Assembly: GCA_020636775.1 (NCBI GenBank)
Contig: JACJXF010000003.1
Coordinates: 84,518-148,517, forward strand
Length of the DNA: 64,000 bases
Origin: Bacteroidales bacterium
GTDB lineage: Bacteria; Bacteroidota; Bacteroidia; Bacteroidales; GCA-2748055
Direction: 5' to 3'
The position numbers and the translations under genes were made by a program. The stretch's first letter is position 1. Each line of letters begins with the position of its first letter. Shown here one piece after another: positions 37,457 through 47,277 of the stretch. The notes beneath the pieces were generated by a model. The model was not told the origin of the DNA, did no database searches, and saw only the letters and a program-made list of their open reading frames with translations.

Positions 37457-38938
37457 CTAAACATGCATCACCAGCGATTCCACATAATAATATGCACCAC
37501 CGGCAAGGTAGCCTAATAATGCCAGAAGGGATATTTTTTTCAGGTACCAGATGAAATCTATTTTTTCAAGTCCCATAGCGGCCACACCTGCGGCAGAGCC
37601 AATAATCAAAATGCTGCCTCCTGTACCGGCTGTATAGGCAAGGAATTCCCAGAATACGCCATCTTTAACAAAATTATGCGCATACTGCATGGCTGCAGGG
37701 TCGGCAATGGCATGCAGATGCGCCGGGTCAACAATAGGGTACATACCCATAGCTCCGGCCACCAGAGGCACATTGTCGACAATAGAAGATAGAATACCAA
37801 TGGCCATATCGATCAGAAATACATTTCCTAAACTGCTGTCGAGCGATTTGGCCAATAAAGCCAGGTGACCGGCCGACTGCAAAGCGGCAACTGCACTTAA
37901 TATGCCAAGGAAGAAGAACACTGTAGGAAGTTCAACACGCTTCAGAATATTGGTAATTTTAAGTTTTGATTTTACTTCAACATCTTTTCCTCTGTGCATT
38001 ATCTCAGTTACCAGCCATATCAAGGAAAGACTCAGCAACATCCCCATGTAAGGCGGAAGGTGGGTAACGGTTTTAAAGACAGGAACAAACAATAATCCGC
38101 TTACGCCTAAAATCAGCATCAGTTTTCTTTCATATAAAGTTACCAGACCAGCATTATCTGATTTAACTGCAGGTCTTGAAATATTTCCTTTCATTATAAA
38201 ACTAAGGACTATTAGTGGAACAATAATATTTATCAAACTCGGAATAATAACCCTGGTAATGATGGAAACAGTTGAAACCTGTCCGCCAATCCATAACATA
38301 ATGGTGGTAACATCACCTATTGGCGACCATGCACCCCCTGCATTGGCAGCAAGAACGACCATACTGGCAAAAAACCAGCGGTCCTGTTTTTCGGAAATCA
38401 GTTTTCTCAACAGTGCCACCATAACAATTGTGGTCGTGAGGTTATCCAGCACAGCTGACATAAAAAAAGTAAGGAAACAGATTATCCAGAGTAGTTTTAC
38501 CTTATGGGTAGTCCTTATTCTGTCGGTGATTACCTTAAACCCTTCATGCTGATCAATAACTTCAACAATGGTCATGGCTCCAAGTAGGAAGAAAAGAATC
38601 TCTGCAATTTCGCCCAGGTGTTCAATTATCTGAACTTCAACAATCCATTCGCGCATGTGATCCAGCCATTCGGCTCTGGCTGCAGCATCAAGGCTGAATA
38701 AACCGGTAAGAAATGACTTTGTGGCACCTTCATCAGCTAATCCTTCCTTTACAGCTACAAATTTTGAAAACGCCGGACTTAAACCACCGGCCAGAATATC
38801 GAAGGCACCGAAGATATAGGCCACCCAGCAAAGAGTTCCGATTGCAAGGGCTGAAACTGCCTTATCAACTTTCAGAGGATGTTCCAGAGCAATGGCAATA
38901 TATCCCAGAACAAAGATTACTATCATCAATATAAACAT
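37457..38938 (-). CDS. nhaD: Na+/H+ antiporter, NhaD type
   Basis: A 493-residue inner-membrane antiporter of the ion transporter superfamily with about 12 segments. Recognisable parts are the early HPLKVDKAVSALAIGTLCW, the central NAGGAWSPIGDVTTIMLWIGG hairpin, and the second reentrant part SSIVDNVPLVAGAMGMYP with YTAGTGGSILIIGSAAGVA. These pairs of Asp/Asn-rich motifs identify NhaD, which exports sodium or lithium at alkaline pH. It appears to be a single-gene unit. Sodium handling would fit a saline or gut habitat, which is inference. Confidence 0.93.
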   Translation of the reverse strand: MFILMIVIFVLGYIAIALEHPLKVDKAVSALAIGTLCWVAYIFGAFDILAGGLSPAFSKFVAVKEGLADEGATKSFLTGLFSLDAAARAEWLDHMREWIVEVQIIEHLGEIAEILFFLLGAMTIVEVIDQHEGFKVITDRIRTTHKVKLLWIICFLTFFMSAVLDNLTTTIVMVALLRKLISEKQDRWFFASMVVLAANAGGAWSPIGDVTTIMLWIGGQVSTVSIITRVIIPSLINIIVPLIVLSFIMKGNISRPAVKSDNAGLVTLYERKLMLILGVSGLLFVPVFKTVTHLPPYMGMLLSLSLIWLVTEIMHRGKDVEVKSKLKITNILKRVELPTVFFFLGILSAVAALQSAGHLALLAKSLDSSLGNVFLIDMAIGILSSIVDNVPLVAGAMGMYPIVDPAHLHAIADPAAMQYAHNFVKDGVFWEFLAYTAGTGGSILIIGSAAGVAAMGLEKIDFIWYLKKISLLALLGYLAGGAYYYVESLVMHV

Positions 38939-39060
38939 AGCTGTAATTTTAGGATTGATTTACAAAGCCTAAATATATAAATGATATTTTATTTACCTTA
39001 AACCTGAATGGATTATTTTGACAACAGGGGATTTAATGAAGCTGAACAAGTTCCGCAGGA

Positions 39061-42000
39061 TTACTGTTCTTCCTGGGGAACCGTTTCATCGGGCTTTTTT
39101 GCAGAGAATAAATTCACAAATGGTTTTTTAAACTTTTCACCAAGGTCTGCGCCTGTATTGAAGTATTCGCGGTAGAAAAATCCTACACCCTGGGTATAAG
39201 GTGATGTCTGGAAAAGCAGGTTATCATTGGCCCGGTTGAATGCTTTCACATGTAACTTATCTGTTATTTTGAAATTTATATCAAAATCACCCACAATATT
39301 ATTGGTATTGGTAGTGGTTGTGGTGGTTGCATTTCCTCCAACATCCAGGTTACCACTTATGGAGATACGGTCATTTAAAATCTGTGTACTGAGGGCTACC
39401 TGTAATTCTTCAGATGTTATCTGATCCCCCGGTCTGTAGTTAATACCGATATCAAAATCATTACTTATCTGCGACAGCCATGATGAAAGCTGGTTGGAGA
39501 GTAACTCGCTGGTGGTTACTCCGGCCACGTTAGAGCTGGTTCCCCCGGTACCCCCCTGAACAATTCCCTGTTGCGAATAGAAGTTATTCATTACCAGAAG
39601 GGAAACAAATTGTTTCATCATTTCTTCATCTGTATTTATGCTGTTTTTAACAATATTCTGGGTTTGCACATCCGAGCCGGGAAGGCTGATTCCCGGCTTA
39701 ATAGTTGGATTCATCAGTTTCCCGCTCAGATCGATGGTGCAATCAACGGGTATTCGCTTTCGTGATGCCTGCTGCGTGGGATCAGGGTCAAGGGCGGAAA
39801 TAGTGGTCTTTAGTCCGTAAACAGCTTTCATATCAATATTGGCATCCTCAGGATCTCCATTCCAGGTTATCCTTCCTCCCTTTTCAACCACAAACTTTTT
39901 GTTAATCACATTCTGAAGAGTGAAAAGGTAATCACCTTCATCAATTAAAATGGAACCATAAATTTCGAATTTCCCGAGCGTATTAATCAGAACCTTCAGG
40001 GTACCGGTACCCCGGCCTTTTATAATGTCGCCTATCTTGGGATCAAATATCAGCTGTACTTCTGCATTGGGGTTAACATCCAGGTTGAAATTCATCTGTA
40101 ATCCCTTTAATTTAACCTCATAGCGCGTCTCTGAAAAGCTGGTTTCTGTATTAATATCAGCGGGATTGACCCAATCGATAAAATTCTGATCCTGAACCTC
40201 TTCCGTTCCATACAATGGTATGTAAAAAATTGAGTTCTTTTCGGCGTGAGCATCTACATCAATTAACAGGTTATCGGAAGGTCCGCTAACATGAACAACT
40301 CCCCCGCCGAAAATTCTTCCATAAAAAAGCTGGTTATCTTTCTCAGTGGTATTTAGAAATTCAAAGTTATCTGTAGTTACCCGTACATCCAGATTAAATT
40401 CTCTCCAGTATTTGGTACTTACAGTACCCTGGGCAACCGCTTTATTCCCTTTTTCATCAAAGGCTTCAAAATCCTTGACAATTATGTTATTATGGACAAT
40501 GCGTAAATCGTTGCTGAAATTGTAGCGGGTTTGAAGATAATCAACCAGTAAGGAGCTTTTCATTACCCGCACTGTTCCATTCAGATCAGGCTTGGGACCC
40601 GTGCCGGTAAGTTTAAGGGTTCCGGTGGCGATTCCCTTTACCTGGGAGACCAGAAAATCCATATAAGGATGAAACATGGCAACTCTCAGTTTATCGAGCG
40701 TAAGATCGAAATCGAGTGCTTTGGTTCTGGGGTAAAAATCACCTTCCATTCTGAGTCCGGGCACATCTTCATTACCGAGGTATGATTGTATGTGAACTTT
40801 TTTGTCAATATTATTCCAGTTGGCTAAAACAGCCCCTGTGCCTACCGTTTCTCCATTTACAATTAAGTCGTTCATCTTCAAATCAGAAAGAAACAACAGG
40901 TTATGCAATGGATCGGTTATACTTGCTTTACCTGATAGCCTTCCTGCAAGCTCAAATTTATATTTCAGGCTTAATGGATTCAGGGCGGTGAGATCCATAT
41001 CTTTAAAACTAAAATATAAACCATCCTCAGGATTTTCAGATATTTTTCCATAAACCAGGAAGTTCTGATTGTGATTTCGAATGGTAAACGAATCCAGGTT
41101 TACGGAGCTGGTATCGACCACTACCTTTCCTGAAGAAACATGCCATAGGGTATCGTTGAAAATAATATCTGTGGGATCGAAATGCAGGCCAATAACAGGC
41201 TTATCGGTCAGATCGTTACGGCTCAGGTTTGCCAGGGCAGTGATTTCTCCCTTGAAAAGTGGTTTTGAATCCGAATCCCATTTAATCTTAAGATCTGCTG
41301 CATCCTTGCTGATTTCAGTATTCAGGTGCAGATTTCCAACTGACATTTTATTTTTAAATACCAGCTGATCAGAACTTGCATCAAGCATTACCGTTGTCTT
41401 ATCACTTTTCGAATGAATATCAAGATTTGTCCAGGTATTTCCTTTATACATGAAGAGACTGCTGCTTGCATTTACCACCACGTCTTTGCTTGCAGGAAAA
41501 TAATGGCCGCTCAGTAAGGAATTATTTCCAATGTCAAAATCCGGAAGGAAGAAACTGACAAGAGGATGGATGTTTTTGAGTTTTATATTGAAAACGAAAC
41601 TGTTGCCATCGCTTTCTTCAGATGCCTTTTTTTCTTCACTTTCGAGGGAAGGAAGGTAATATGCTGCCAGACTTTTAAATGAATCCGGAAGTTTACTGAA
41701 CTGGTACTTTCCTTTAATTTCAGCATCAATAACATCGGAATTGATAAGAACATAATTGCTGTCAGGTGAATTGGCAGCCTGCAGACTAAAATTATACATT
41801 TGCACCTGATGTTCCTGCTTCTGGAAGAGTGAATTAATGATCTTTATTTCTCCGTTCAGTTCATTTATGGATTTTCCGGTAAAATTTGTTTTTAGCAGAA
41901 ATGAAGCAAAATAACTTGGATCACTATTATCGAGATGTAAATAATAGGGTCTTGCTCTGGAAACATCGGCTGTAAAAGCAAATTCGGGGCTCTCAGAAGA

Positions 42001-43461
42001 AAAATTCACCTTTCCCAGAAAATCCATTTTTATATTCGGATCTGTTATATTAAAGGATCCGTCAAATACTTTGTCAGTAAGGGTACCCGCAATATTTATA
42101 TTCTTGTAATTGTACTGATTGAATTCAAGGCTGTCAATTACTCCATCCATTTTTGCAAACAATCCTTTTGCCGATGTATAGCCGTTAATATCTGCTTTCA
42201 TGGTGATGTGCCCGATCTTCGATTCACTGTTGGTTAGTTTGCCGAGGTGAAACTGACGGGTTTTTAGACGACCCTGAAAAAACAGGGTATTGGCAGAATC
42301 GGGTTTCAGGAGAAGATCGGAGGAGAACTCTCCCAGACTAGTGGAGAATTTACCATACGCGACAAAATCATCAATATATCCGGTAAATTTACCGGTGTAT
42401 TTTATTTCACCCAATTGTGCAATTGCTTTGGGTATGGATAAATGTATATTACCGTTTTTTCCGGGGATGGTAATTTCTTGTATATCTGTAGAATTTGTTT
42501 CAAGGCTTGTGATATCGTAGTGCATAAAGGCAGTTTTCACATCAGGAAGTCCGATTATCGTGAAATTTGCCATAATATGACTATGGTTATTGTAGGTAAG
42601 AAGCAAATCATCTCCTCTCAGGTTGCTTATCTGTCCCCGCAGCAAACCTGAAAATTTAAATTCCTCATTATAATCCTTTAGAGTAGGTGCAAAAAAGGCA
42701 ATATCCCTGAAGGAGATACCGGAAGAAATAAAATTGAAATTAACTCCAACAAGATTTACAAAGTCGGAAAAGTCGGAATAATCTACAAAACTCAGGTTCA
42801 GGCTCCGTGCGAAGATTTGTGAAAAGGGCGTCTTTAAATTAACATGCTCGAAGTTCATATGTCGACCCGACAAGCTCATATCGGTATTAAATTCAGTGAC
42901 CTCGAAGCCGCTTTTTTCTTTCAGACTCATATCTCTGACAGAGAATGATATAGTATCGTTTTGAATGTTGAAATCCCTGAGTTTCGCATTGAGATTCCCC
43001 ATATCCATGTTGGCATAATTGATACCGGTTGTTGTAATATCCCTTCCTTCTTTTGTATAATGAAACCTGGAGTTTTTAAGTTCTACATTATTGATTTTGA
43101 GGGCGAAATTTGTCGAGTCCTTTTCTTTGTTTCCTTTCAGATCATCAATAATAAATTTTACGTTCAGCAGCCCTGTGGTATCACTGATAAAGTTTACATA
43201 CGCGTCTTCCAGTCTGAGATTGGAAATTTCCATTGATTTTTTACTCCTGCTGTAATTCTTTATGGTAACTCTGATTTTTTCGGCATACAACAAAGTATCA
43301 CCCTGCTGATCTTCAACATATATATCTTTGAGCTGGATACGGTTAATAAAGGTAACCGCCAGCTCTCCGATATGAATTTTTGCATGAATATTATTTGAAA
43401 TTATGGCAGTGATTTTTGTTGCCAGATAGGTCTGAATCTGGTGATTTTGAAGGAATAGCAT
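39061..43461 (-). CDS. tamB: TamB-like translocation and assembly module protein
   Basis: A large TamB/AsmA-like protein (1466 residues from 43461) that should span the periplasm as a beta-helical groove and help lipid or protein traffic to the outer membrane. The C-terminal DUF490/TamB domain (about 1000-1400) contains IKGRGTGTLKVLINTLG, GDYLFTLQNVINKKFVVEKG and ITWNGDPEDANIDMKA. The ATG at 43461 gives no membrane anchor, yet the same frame continues upstream and encodes a classic anchor, KLFKILLIVFLATVSIPAIA. No start codon serves that frame. An ATG at 43574 is in another frame, and one extra A in the A7 run at 43553-43559 would join them. tsaD is divergent. Confidence 0.9.
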   Translation of the reverse strand: MLFLQNHQIQTYLATKITAIISNNIHAKIHIGELAVTFINRIQLKDIYVEDQQGDTLLYAEKIRVTIKNYSRSKKSMEISNLRLEDAYVNFISDTTGLLNVKFIIDDLKGNKEKDSTNFALKINNVELKNSRFHYTKEGRDITTTGINYANMDMGNLNAKLRDFNIQNDTISFSVRDMSLKEKSGFEVTEFNTDMSLSGRHMNFEHVNLKTPFSQIFARSLNLSFVDYSDFSDFVNLVGVNFNFISSGISFRDIAFFAPTLKDYNEEFKFSGLLRGQISNLRGDDLLLTYNNHSHIMANFTIIGLPDVKTAFMHYDITSLETNSTDIQEITIPGKNGNIHLSIPKAIAQLGEIKYTGKFTGYIDDFVAYGKFSTSLGEFSSDLLLKPDSANTLFFQGRLKTRQFHLGKLTNSESKIGHITMKADINGYTSAKGLFAKMDGVIDSLEFNQYNYKNINIAGTLTDKVFDGSFNITDPNIKMDFLGKVNFSSESPEFAFTADVSRARPYYLHLDNSDPSYFASFLLKTNFTGKSINELNGEIKIINSLFQKQEHQVQMYNFSLQAANSPDSNYVLINSDVIDAEIKGKYQFSKLPDSFKSLAAYYLPSLESEEKKASEESDGNSFVFNIKLKNIHPLVSFFLPDFDIGNNSLLSGHYFPASKDVVVNASSSLFMYKGNTWTNLDIHSKSDKTTVMLDASSDQLVFKNKMSVGNLHLNTEISKDAADLKIKWDSDSKPLFKGEITALANLSRNDLTDKPVIGLHFDPTDIIFNDTLWHVSSGKVVVDTSSVNLDSFTIRNHNQNFLVYGKISENPEDGLYFSFKDMDLTALNPLSLKYKFELAGRLSGKASITDPLHNLLFLSDLKMNDLIVNGETVGTGAVLANWNNIDKKVHIQSYLGNEDVPGLRMEGDFYPRTKALDFDLTLDKLRVAMFHPYMDFLVSQVKGIATGTLKLTGTGPKPDLNGTVRVMKSSLLVDYLQTRYNFSNDLRIVHNNIIVKDFEAFDEKGNKAVAQGTVSTKYWREFNLDVRVTTDNFEFLNTTEKDNQLFYGRIFGGGVVHVSGPSDNLLIDVDAHAEKNSIFYIPLYGTEEVQDQNFIDWVNPADINTETSFSETRYEVKLKGLQMNFNLDVNPNAEVQLIFDPKIGDIIKGRGTGTLKVLINTLGKFEIYGSILIDEGDYLFTLQNVINKKFVVEKGGRITWNGDPEDANIDMKAVYGLKTTISALDPDPTQQASRKRIPVDCTIDLSGKLMNPTIKPGISLPGSDVQTQNIVKNSINTDEEMMKQFVSLLVMNNFYSQQGIVQGGTGGTSSNVAGVTTSELLSNQLSSWLSQISNDFDIGINYRPGDQITSEELQVALSTQILNDRISISGNLDVGGNATTTTTTNTNNIVGDFDINFKITDKLHVKAFNRANDNLLFQTSPYTQGVGFFYREYFNTGADLGEKFKKPFVNLFSAKKPDETVPQEEQ

Positions 43462-43597
43462 AGCTATGGCAGGGATGGATACCGTCGCCAGAAAAACTAT
43501 CAGTAATATCTTAAATAATTTTTTGATATTTTTGAGCCTTATATTGTATTGTAAAAAAACGAAAAATACTTCATATTATTGACTTATAAGATTAAAA

Positions 43598-44617
43598 ATG
43601 AGCATAACCATACTTGGAATAGAATCTTCATGTGACGATACGGCAGCTGCGGTGATAAGGGATGGTAAATTACTTTCCAGTGTGATTGCAAATCAGGATG
43701 TACATATTCAATACGGAGGAGTGGTCCCAGAGCTGGCTTCACGTGCTCATCAGCAAAATATTGTTCCTGTTGTGGATGCTGCTCTTAAGAAGGCATCGGT
43801 ACGTGCTGAAGATATCAGTGCCGTTGCCTTTACACGTGGCCCGGGATTATTGGGTTCGTTGCTGGTTGGAACTTCTTTTGCCAAAGGATTTGCACTTGTC
43901 CGTAATATCCCCCTGGTGGAGGTTCACCATCTGCAGGCTCATATACATGTTCATTTTATAGAGGAAGAAGGAAAAGTTCATGAAAAGCCGGAGTTTCCGT
44001 TTTTGTGTCTTCTGGTCTCCGGTGGGCACACACAAATTGTTTTGATCCGTGACTATCTCGATATGGAGATAATTGGTAAAACCATTGATGATGCAGCGGG
44101 AGAGGCATTTGATAAGAGTGCCAAACTTATGGGATTGCCTTATCCCGGAGGTCCTTATATTGATAAGTTTGCCAAGCTTGGGGATCCTGATAAGTTTAGT
44201 TTCAGTAAGCCCAGAATTGATGGCCTTGATTATAGTTTCAGCGGACTGAAGACATCGATTCTTTATTTCCTCAGAGATCAGCAAAAGATAAACCCTGAGT
44301 TTATCGAAGAAAATAAAAATGATTTATGTGCCGGAATACAAAAAACCATTGTGGATATTTTGCTTCTGAAGCTGTTAAAGGCTTCAGAGGAAACCGGGAT
44401 TAAGAATATTGCACTGGCTGGAGGTGTTTCTGCTAATTCAGGTTTACGCGACCGTATTATTCTTGAGGGGACAAACAGGAATTGGAAGGTATATATTCCG
44501 GAATTTCGTTTTACCACAGACAATGCTGCCATGATAGCTATTACCGGTTATCATAAATTCGGAAAGGGGATTTTTGCTCCCTCCGATGTTTCTCCTTTGG
44601 CCAGAATGGATTTTTAG
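43598..44617 (+). CDS. tsaD: tRNA N6-adenosine threonylcarbamoyltransferase
   Basis: A 339-residue ASKHA-fold enzyme that transfers threonylcarbamoyl to adenosine 37 of ANN-decoding tRNAs. N-terminal LGIESSCDDTAAAV, the metal motif HHLQAHIH with its HxxxH, PLPYPGGPYIDK-type GLPYPGGPYIDK, and the C-terminal NAAMIAITG are all present. Length is normal. It needs TsaB, TsaC and TsaE, none of which are in the window. It is divergent from tamB, and its end overlaps the convergent HD gene by 4 bases. Confidence 0.97.
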   Translation: MSITILGIESSCDDTAAAVIRDGKLLSSVIANQDVHIQYGGVVPELASRAHQQNIVPVVDAALKKASVRAEDISAVAFTRGPGLLGSLLVGTSFAKGFALVRNIPLVEVHHLQAHIHVHFIEEEGKVHEKPEFPFLCLLVSGGHTQIVLIRDYLDMEIIGKTIDDAAGEAFDKSAKLMGLPYPGGPYIDKFAKLGDPDKFSFSKPRIDGLDYSFSGLKTSILYFLRDQQKINPEFIEENKNDLCAGIQKTIVDILLLKLLKASEETGIKNIALAGGVSANSGLRDRIILEGTNRNWKVYIPEFRFTTDNAAMIAITGYHKFGKGIFAPSDVSPLARMDF

Positions 44618-45153
44618 AGTTCTTCCTTTAATTTATCCAGGCCTTCATCGAGGACTTGTGAGAAATATGTCTCAAGTTCCTGATTGACCCCTGCACAGCC
44701 ATTCACCACCTGCTCGGCCCATTCAAGATAGGAGAGTTTCCGCTCAGTACTCCAGTCCAAAGGATACGAAACTATATCAATGATATTACAAATCTTATCT
44801 GCAATTTTCAATTTTTTTGCGGAAACACTTAATCCCGGTGCATGTTTGATTTGCAGTTCTTTCCTTATAGAATAGGGAAGCTCCTTATCATCGGTAACCT
44901 CAAGTATAATGTTGCAAATATTCTGACCAAACAGATTTACAATTTCTTCAGCTGTAGCATCGGTATCTTCAATAACATCATGTAAAATGGCTGCAATTAG
45001 TAAATCCTCTTCCGATTCCCCATATTCACTCAGTAATTCCGCAACTTTCAGGGGGTGATTTATATAAGGTACCTGATTAAATCCTTTCCTTCTCTGGTAT
45101 TTATGCATTTCTGCCGAATACACTGCCGCCTTCAATAATTTCTTCGACTCCAT
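44614..45153 (-). CDS. Small HD-domain hydrolase, MESH1/SpoT-like (candidate ppGpp hydrolase)
   Basis: A 179-residue soluble protein made of a single HD domain. The metal site can be read as His33 in YINHPLKV, His58-Asp59 in AAILHDVIEDTD, and a later Asp in KLKIADKICNI. This matches the hydrolase half of RelA/SpoT and the small alarmone hydrolases such as MESH1. No synthetase domain is present. It would remove the pyrophosphate of (p)ppGpp, although some relatives act on NADPH or other nucleotides. It ends 4 bases inside the tsaD end, tail to tail. Its presence along with the full RSH at 24652 suggests two routes for alarmone breakdown; activity is inference. Confidence 0.8.
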   Translation of the reverse strand: MESKKLLKAAVYSAEMHKYQRRKGFNQVPYINHPLKVAELLSEYGESEEDLLIAAILHDVIEDTDATAEEIVNLFGQNICNIILEVTDDKELPYSIRKELQIKHAPGLSVSAKKLKIADKICNIIDIVSYPLDWSTERKLSYLEWAEQVVNGCAGVNQELETYFSQVLDEGLDKLKEEL

Positions 45154-45315
45154 TCTATATATTAATTTGGCGCAAAAGTAGGAAATGTTTGGACAAATTT
45201 AAATTTGTACGGGTATAATTAGTCCCTTTTAGTTATTTGCAGGATAATTTCGGCAATACATCTTCTTTTTCTTTGCCAAGCCAAAGGAGGAATAATTATT
45301 AATTCCATTAATTAT

Positions 45316-45346
45316 TTTGTGAGCTAATAAAAACTCCTTAATTTAG
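45316..45346 (+). promoter_or_regulatory. Promoter candidate for the SiaC-like gene
   Basis: TTTG (45316-45319), a 19-base spacer and TAATTTAG (45339-45346) match the Bacteroidetes consensus except one base in the -7 box. The TTG start codon is 18 bases further on. Confidence 0.45.
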
Positions 45347-45364
45347 GTTCTAAATAAAACAGAT

Positions 45365-45742
45365 TTGCTCGAAGCAATATACATAGAAGGTACGCGAAAG
45401 ACTCCCTCCATATCCCTTGATCCAAAGGGTATTATAAAAATCGAAGGGCGCTCTATTCCTGAGGATGCTGAATTATTTTTCAGCGATCTCATTAACTGGT
45501 TGCATTCCTACCTTGGTTCAGGAAATCCGTCAACCCGTGTTGACTTATCTTTTGAATACCTCAATTCAGGTACTTCAAAGGTTGTCCTGCAAATGCTTAA
45601 AGCTTTGAAAGACCTGTGCAATGAGGGACACCAGCTCACTGTAAACTGGTATTATGAGGAAGGGGATGATGATATTCTGGAAAGAGGGGAGTATTATGCC
45701 TCCATAATAGACCTGAAAATAAATTTTTTAGAGGTTGAGTAA
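45365..45742 (+). CDS. SiaC-like (DUF1987) regulatory phosphoprotein
   Basis: A 125-residue protein of the DUF1987 family. The N-terminus has the pattern GTRKTPSISLDPKG and IEGRSIPEDAELFFSDL, and the centre FEYLNSGTSKVVLQML contains Thr70, at the place of the phosphorylated Thr of Pseudomonas SiaC. In that system SiaB phosphorylates SiaC and the SpoIIE-type phosphatase SiaA removes the phosphate, controlling a diguanylate cyclase. Neither partner is adjacent here; a SpoIIE-type sensor is at 13833. The start is TTG at 45365, which places the family motif normally; there is no upstream ATG that fits. Family call is good; pathway is inference. Confidence 0.82.
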   Translation: MLEAIYIEGTRKTPSISLDPKGIIKIEGRSIPEDAELFFSDLINWLHSYLGSGNPSTRVDLSFEYLNSGTSKVVLQMLKALKDLCNEGHQLTVNWYYEEGDDDILERGEYYASIIDLKINFLEVE

Positions 45743-45843
45743 TTCTGCTTCTGAAATTTGTATTCAAGACTTGTGACACCCGAATATTCCTGACTATCTT
45801 TAGATCAAAATAATTCCTGTGCGAAAACAATAAAATTCATATT

Positions 45844-47220
45844 ATGACCCGGAATCCAAAATTTACATTCAGATCAGCAGCTATTTATTCATTAGTAAGC
45901 ATTATCATGATCTCTGTAGTTTCATGTACCTCTGTATCAACCGAAAATAAGGGTGTTGTTCATCCCAAATGGCTTGATGATGCCAGTTTATATGAAGTAA
46001 ATATCAGGCAGTTCACTCCGGAAGGAACCTTTAATGCCTTTTCTGAGCACCTTCAACGAATCAAAGATCTTGGCATTGACATAATCTGGATAATGCCGGT
46101 TAATCCTATTGGTGAGCAGGGGAGAAAAGGAAGTCTGGGGAGCTATTATTCCGTTAAGGATTACTATGCTGTAAATCCTGAGTTTGGAAGCATGGATGAT
46201 TTTAAGGCTATGGTTAAAAAAGCACACGCTATTGGACTGAAAGTCATCATTGACTGGGTTCCTAACCATTCCTCCCTCGATAATAAACTTGCTGTTGAGC
46301 ATCCTGAGTATTATCTGAAAGATTCCCTGGGAAACTTCAAATCTCCTTTCGACTGGACGGATGTTATCCAGTTTGATTATGATCAGCCCGGACTGCGACA
46401 GTACATGATTGATGCTCTGAAATTCTGGCTTAAGGAAACCGATATCGATGGATTCAGGTTCGATGTTGCACATATGATACCTGTTAGCTTCTGGAATACC
46501 GTAAGACCTGCACTAAATGAGGTTAAGGAGGTATTTATGCTTGCCGAATCAGACCAGCCTGTGTTAAACAAGGAGGCTTTTGATGCTACCTACGACTGGA
46601 GATTGCATCACATTATGAATGAAGTGGCTCAGGGAAAAATGAATGCCATTGATATTGAAAATCATTTCGCATATGTGGATAGTGTTTATCCCCCGAATTC
46701 CATTTTAATGGAGTTTACTTCAAACCACGACGAGAATTCTTGGAATGGTACCGAGTATGAAAGACTGGGAGATGCGGTAAAGACTTTTGCCGTATTTACC
46801 TATACTATTCCTGGCATGCCTTTGATTTACAACGGTCAGGAAGCCTGCCTTAATAAAAGACTTCTCTTTTTTGAAAAGGATACTATTAATTGGATTGATT
46901 GCGACATGAAGGACTTTTATACCAAATTAAATGCTCTTAAGGCTGAAAATCCGGCTCTCTTTGCAGGAACTATTGGAGGGAATTTCAAAAGAATCCATGG
47001 AAACCGCAATAAACGAGTATTTGCTTATACACGTCATAAGGATAGTAATAAGCTGGCAATTGTTCTGAATCTCTCAGCTGATACACTGGAATTTACTCCA
47101 ACAGACCAGATTATAAAAGGCAAGTTTAAAGAATACTTTACAGGAGAAGAACTAAAGCTGAAATCGGGAGATGCTATTGCCCTTAAGCCCTGGGACTTTA
47201 AGGTTTATATTGAGGAATAG
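45844..47220 (+). CDS. Exported alpha-amylase family glycoside hydrolase (GH13), lipoprotein
   Basis: A 458-residue GH13 enzyme acting on alpha-glucans. The signal ends ISVVSCTS, a lipobox, so it should be anchored to a membrane. The catalytic triad can be placed: nucleophile Asp207 in GFRFDVAHM, acid Glu235 in FMLAESDQP and Asp296 in TSNHDENSW. The early VDWVPNHSS is conserved region I. Only a short C-terminal beta domain follows. No SusC/D pair, kinase or other polysaccharide gene flanks it, so it is not part of a visible utilisation locus. Whether it prefers maltodextrins or trehalose-type substrates is open. Confidence 0.9.
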   Translation: MTRNPKFTFRSAAIYSLVSIIMISVVSCTSVSTENKGVVHPKWLDDASLYEVNIRQFTPEGTFNAFSEHLQRIKDLGIDIIWIMPVNPIGEQGRKGSLGSYYSVKDYYAVNPEFGSMDDFKAMVKKAHAIGLKVIIDWVPNHSSLDNKLAVEHPEYYLKDSLGNFKSPFDWTDVIQFDYDQPGLRQYMIDALKFWLKETDIDGFRFDVAHMIPVSFWNTVRPALNEVKEVFMLAESDQPVLNKEAFDATYDWRLHHIMNEVAQGKMNAIDIENHFAYVDSVYPPNSILMEFTSNHDENSWNGTEYERLGDAVKTFAVFTYTIPGMPLIYNGQEACLNKRLLFFEKDTINWIDCDMKDFYTKLNALKAENPALFAGTIGGNFKRIHGNRNKRVFAYTRHKDSNKLAIVLNLSADTLEFTPTDQIIKGKFKEYFTGEELKLKSGDAIALKPWDFKVYIEE

Positions 47221-47277
47221 CAGCTGGAGTCAGAGCCAGACCTCACATAATACTGCCACGGGGAAGAAGATTTCGTC

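Noticed and set aside
37307..37480. Coding reading of the 9-bp minisatellite as a Val-Thr-Glu repeat peptide
   Set aside because: The frame has no start codon, runs into nhaD antisense and contains no sign of a conserved protein; wobble-like variation alone is not enough.
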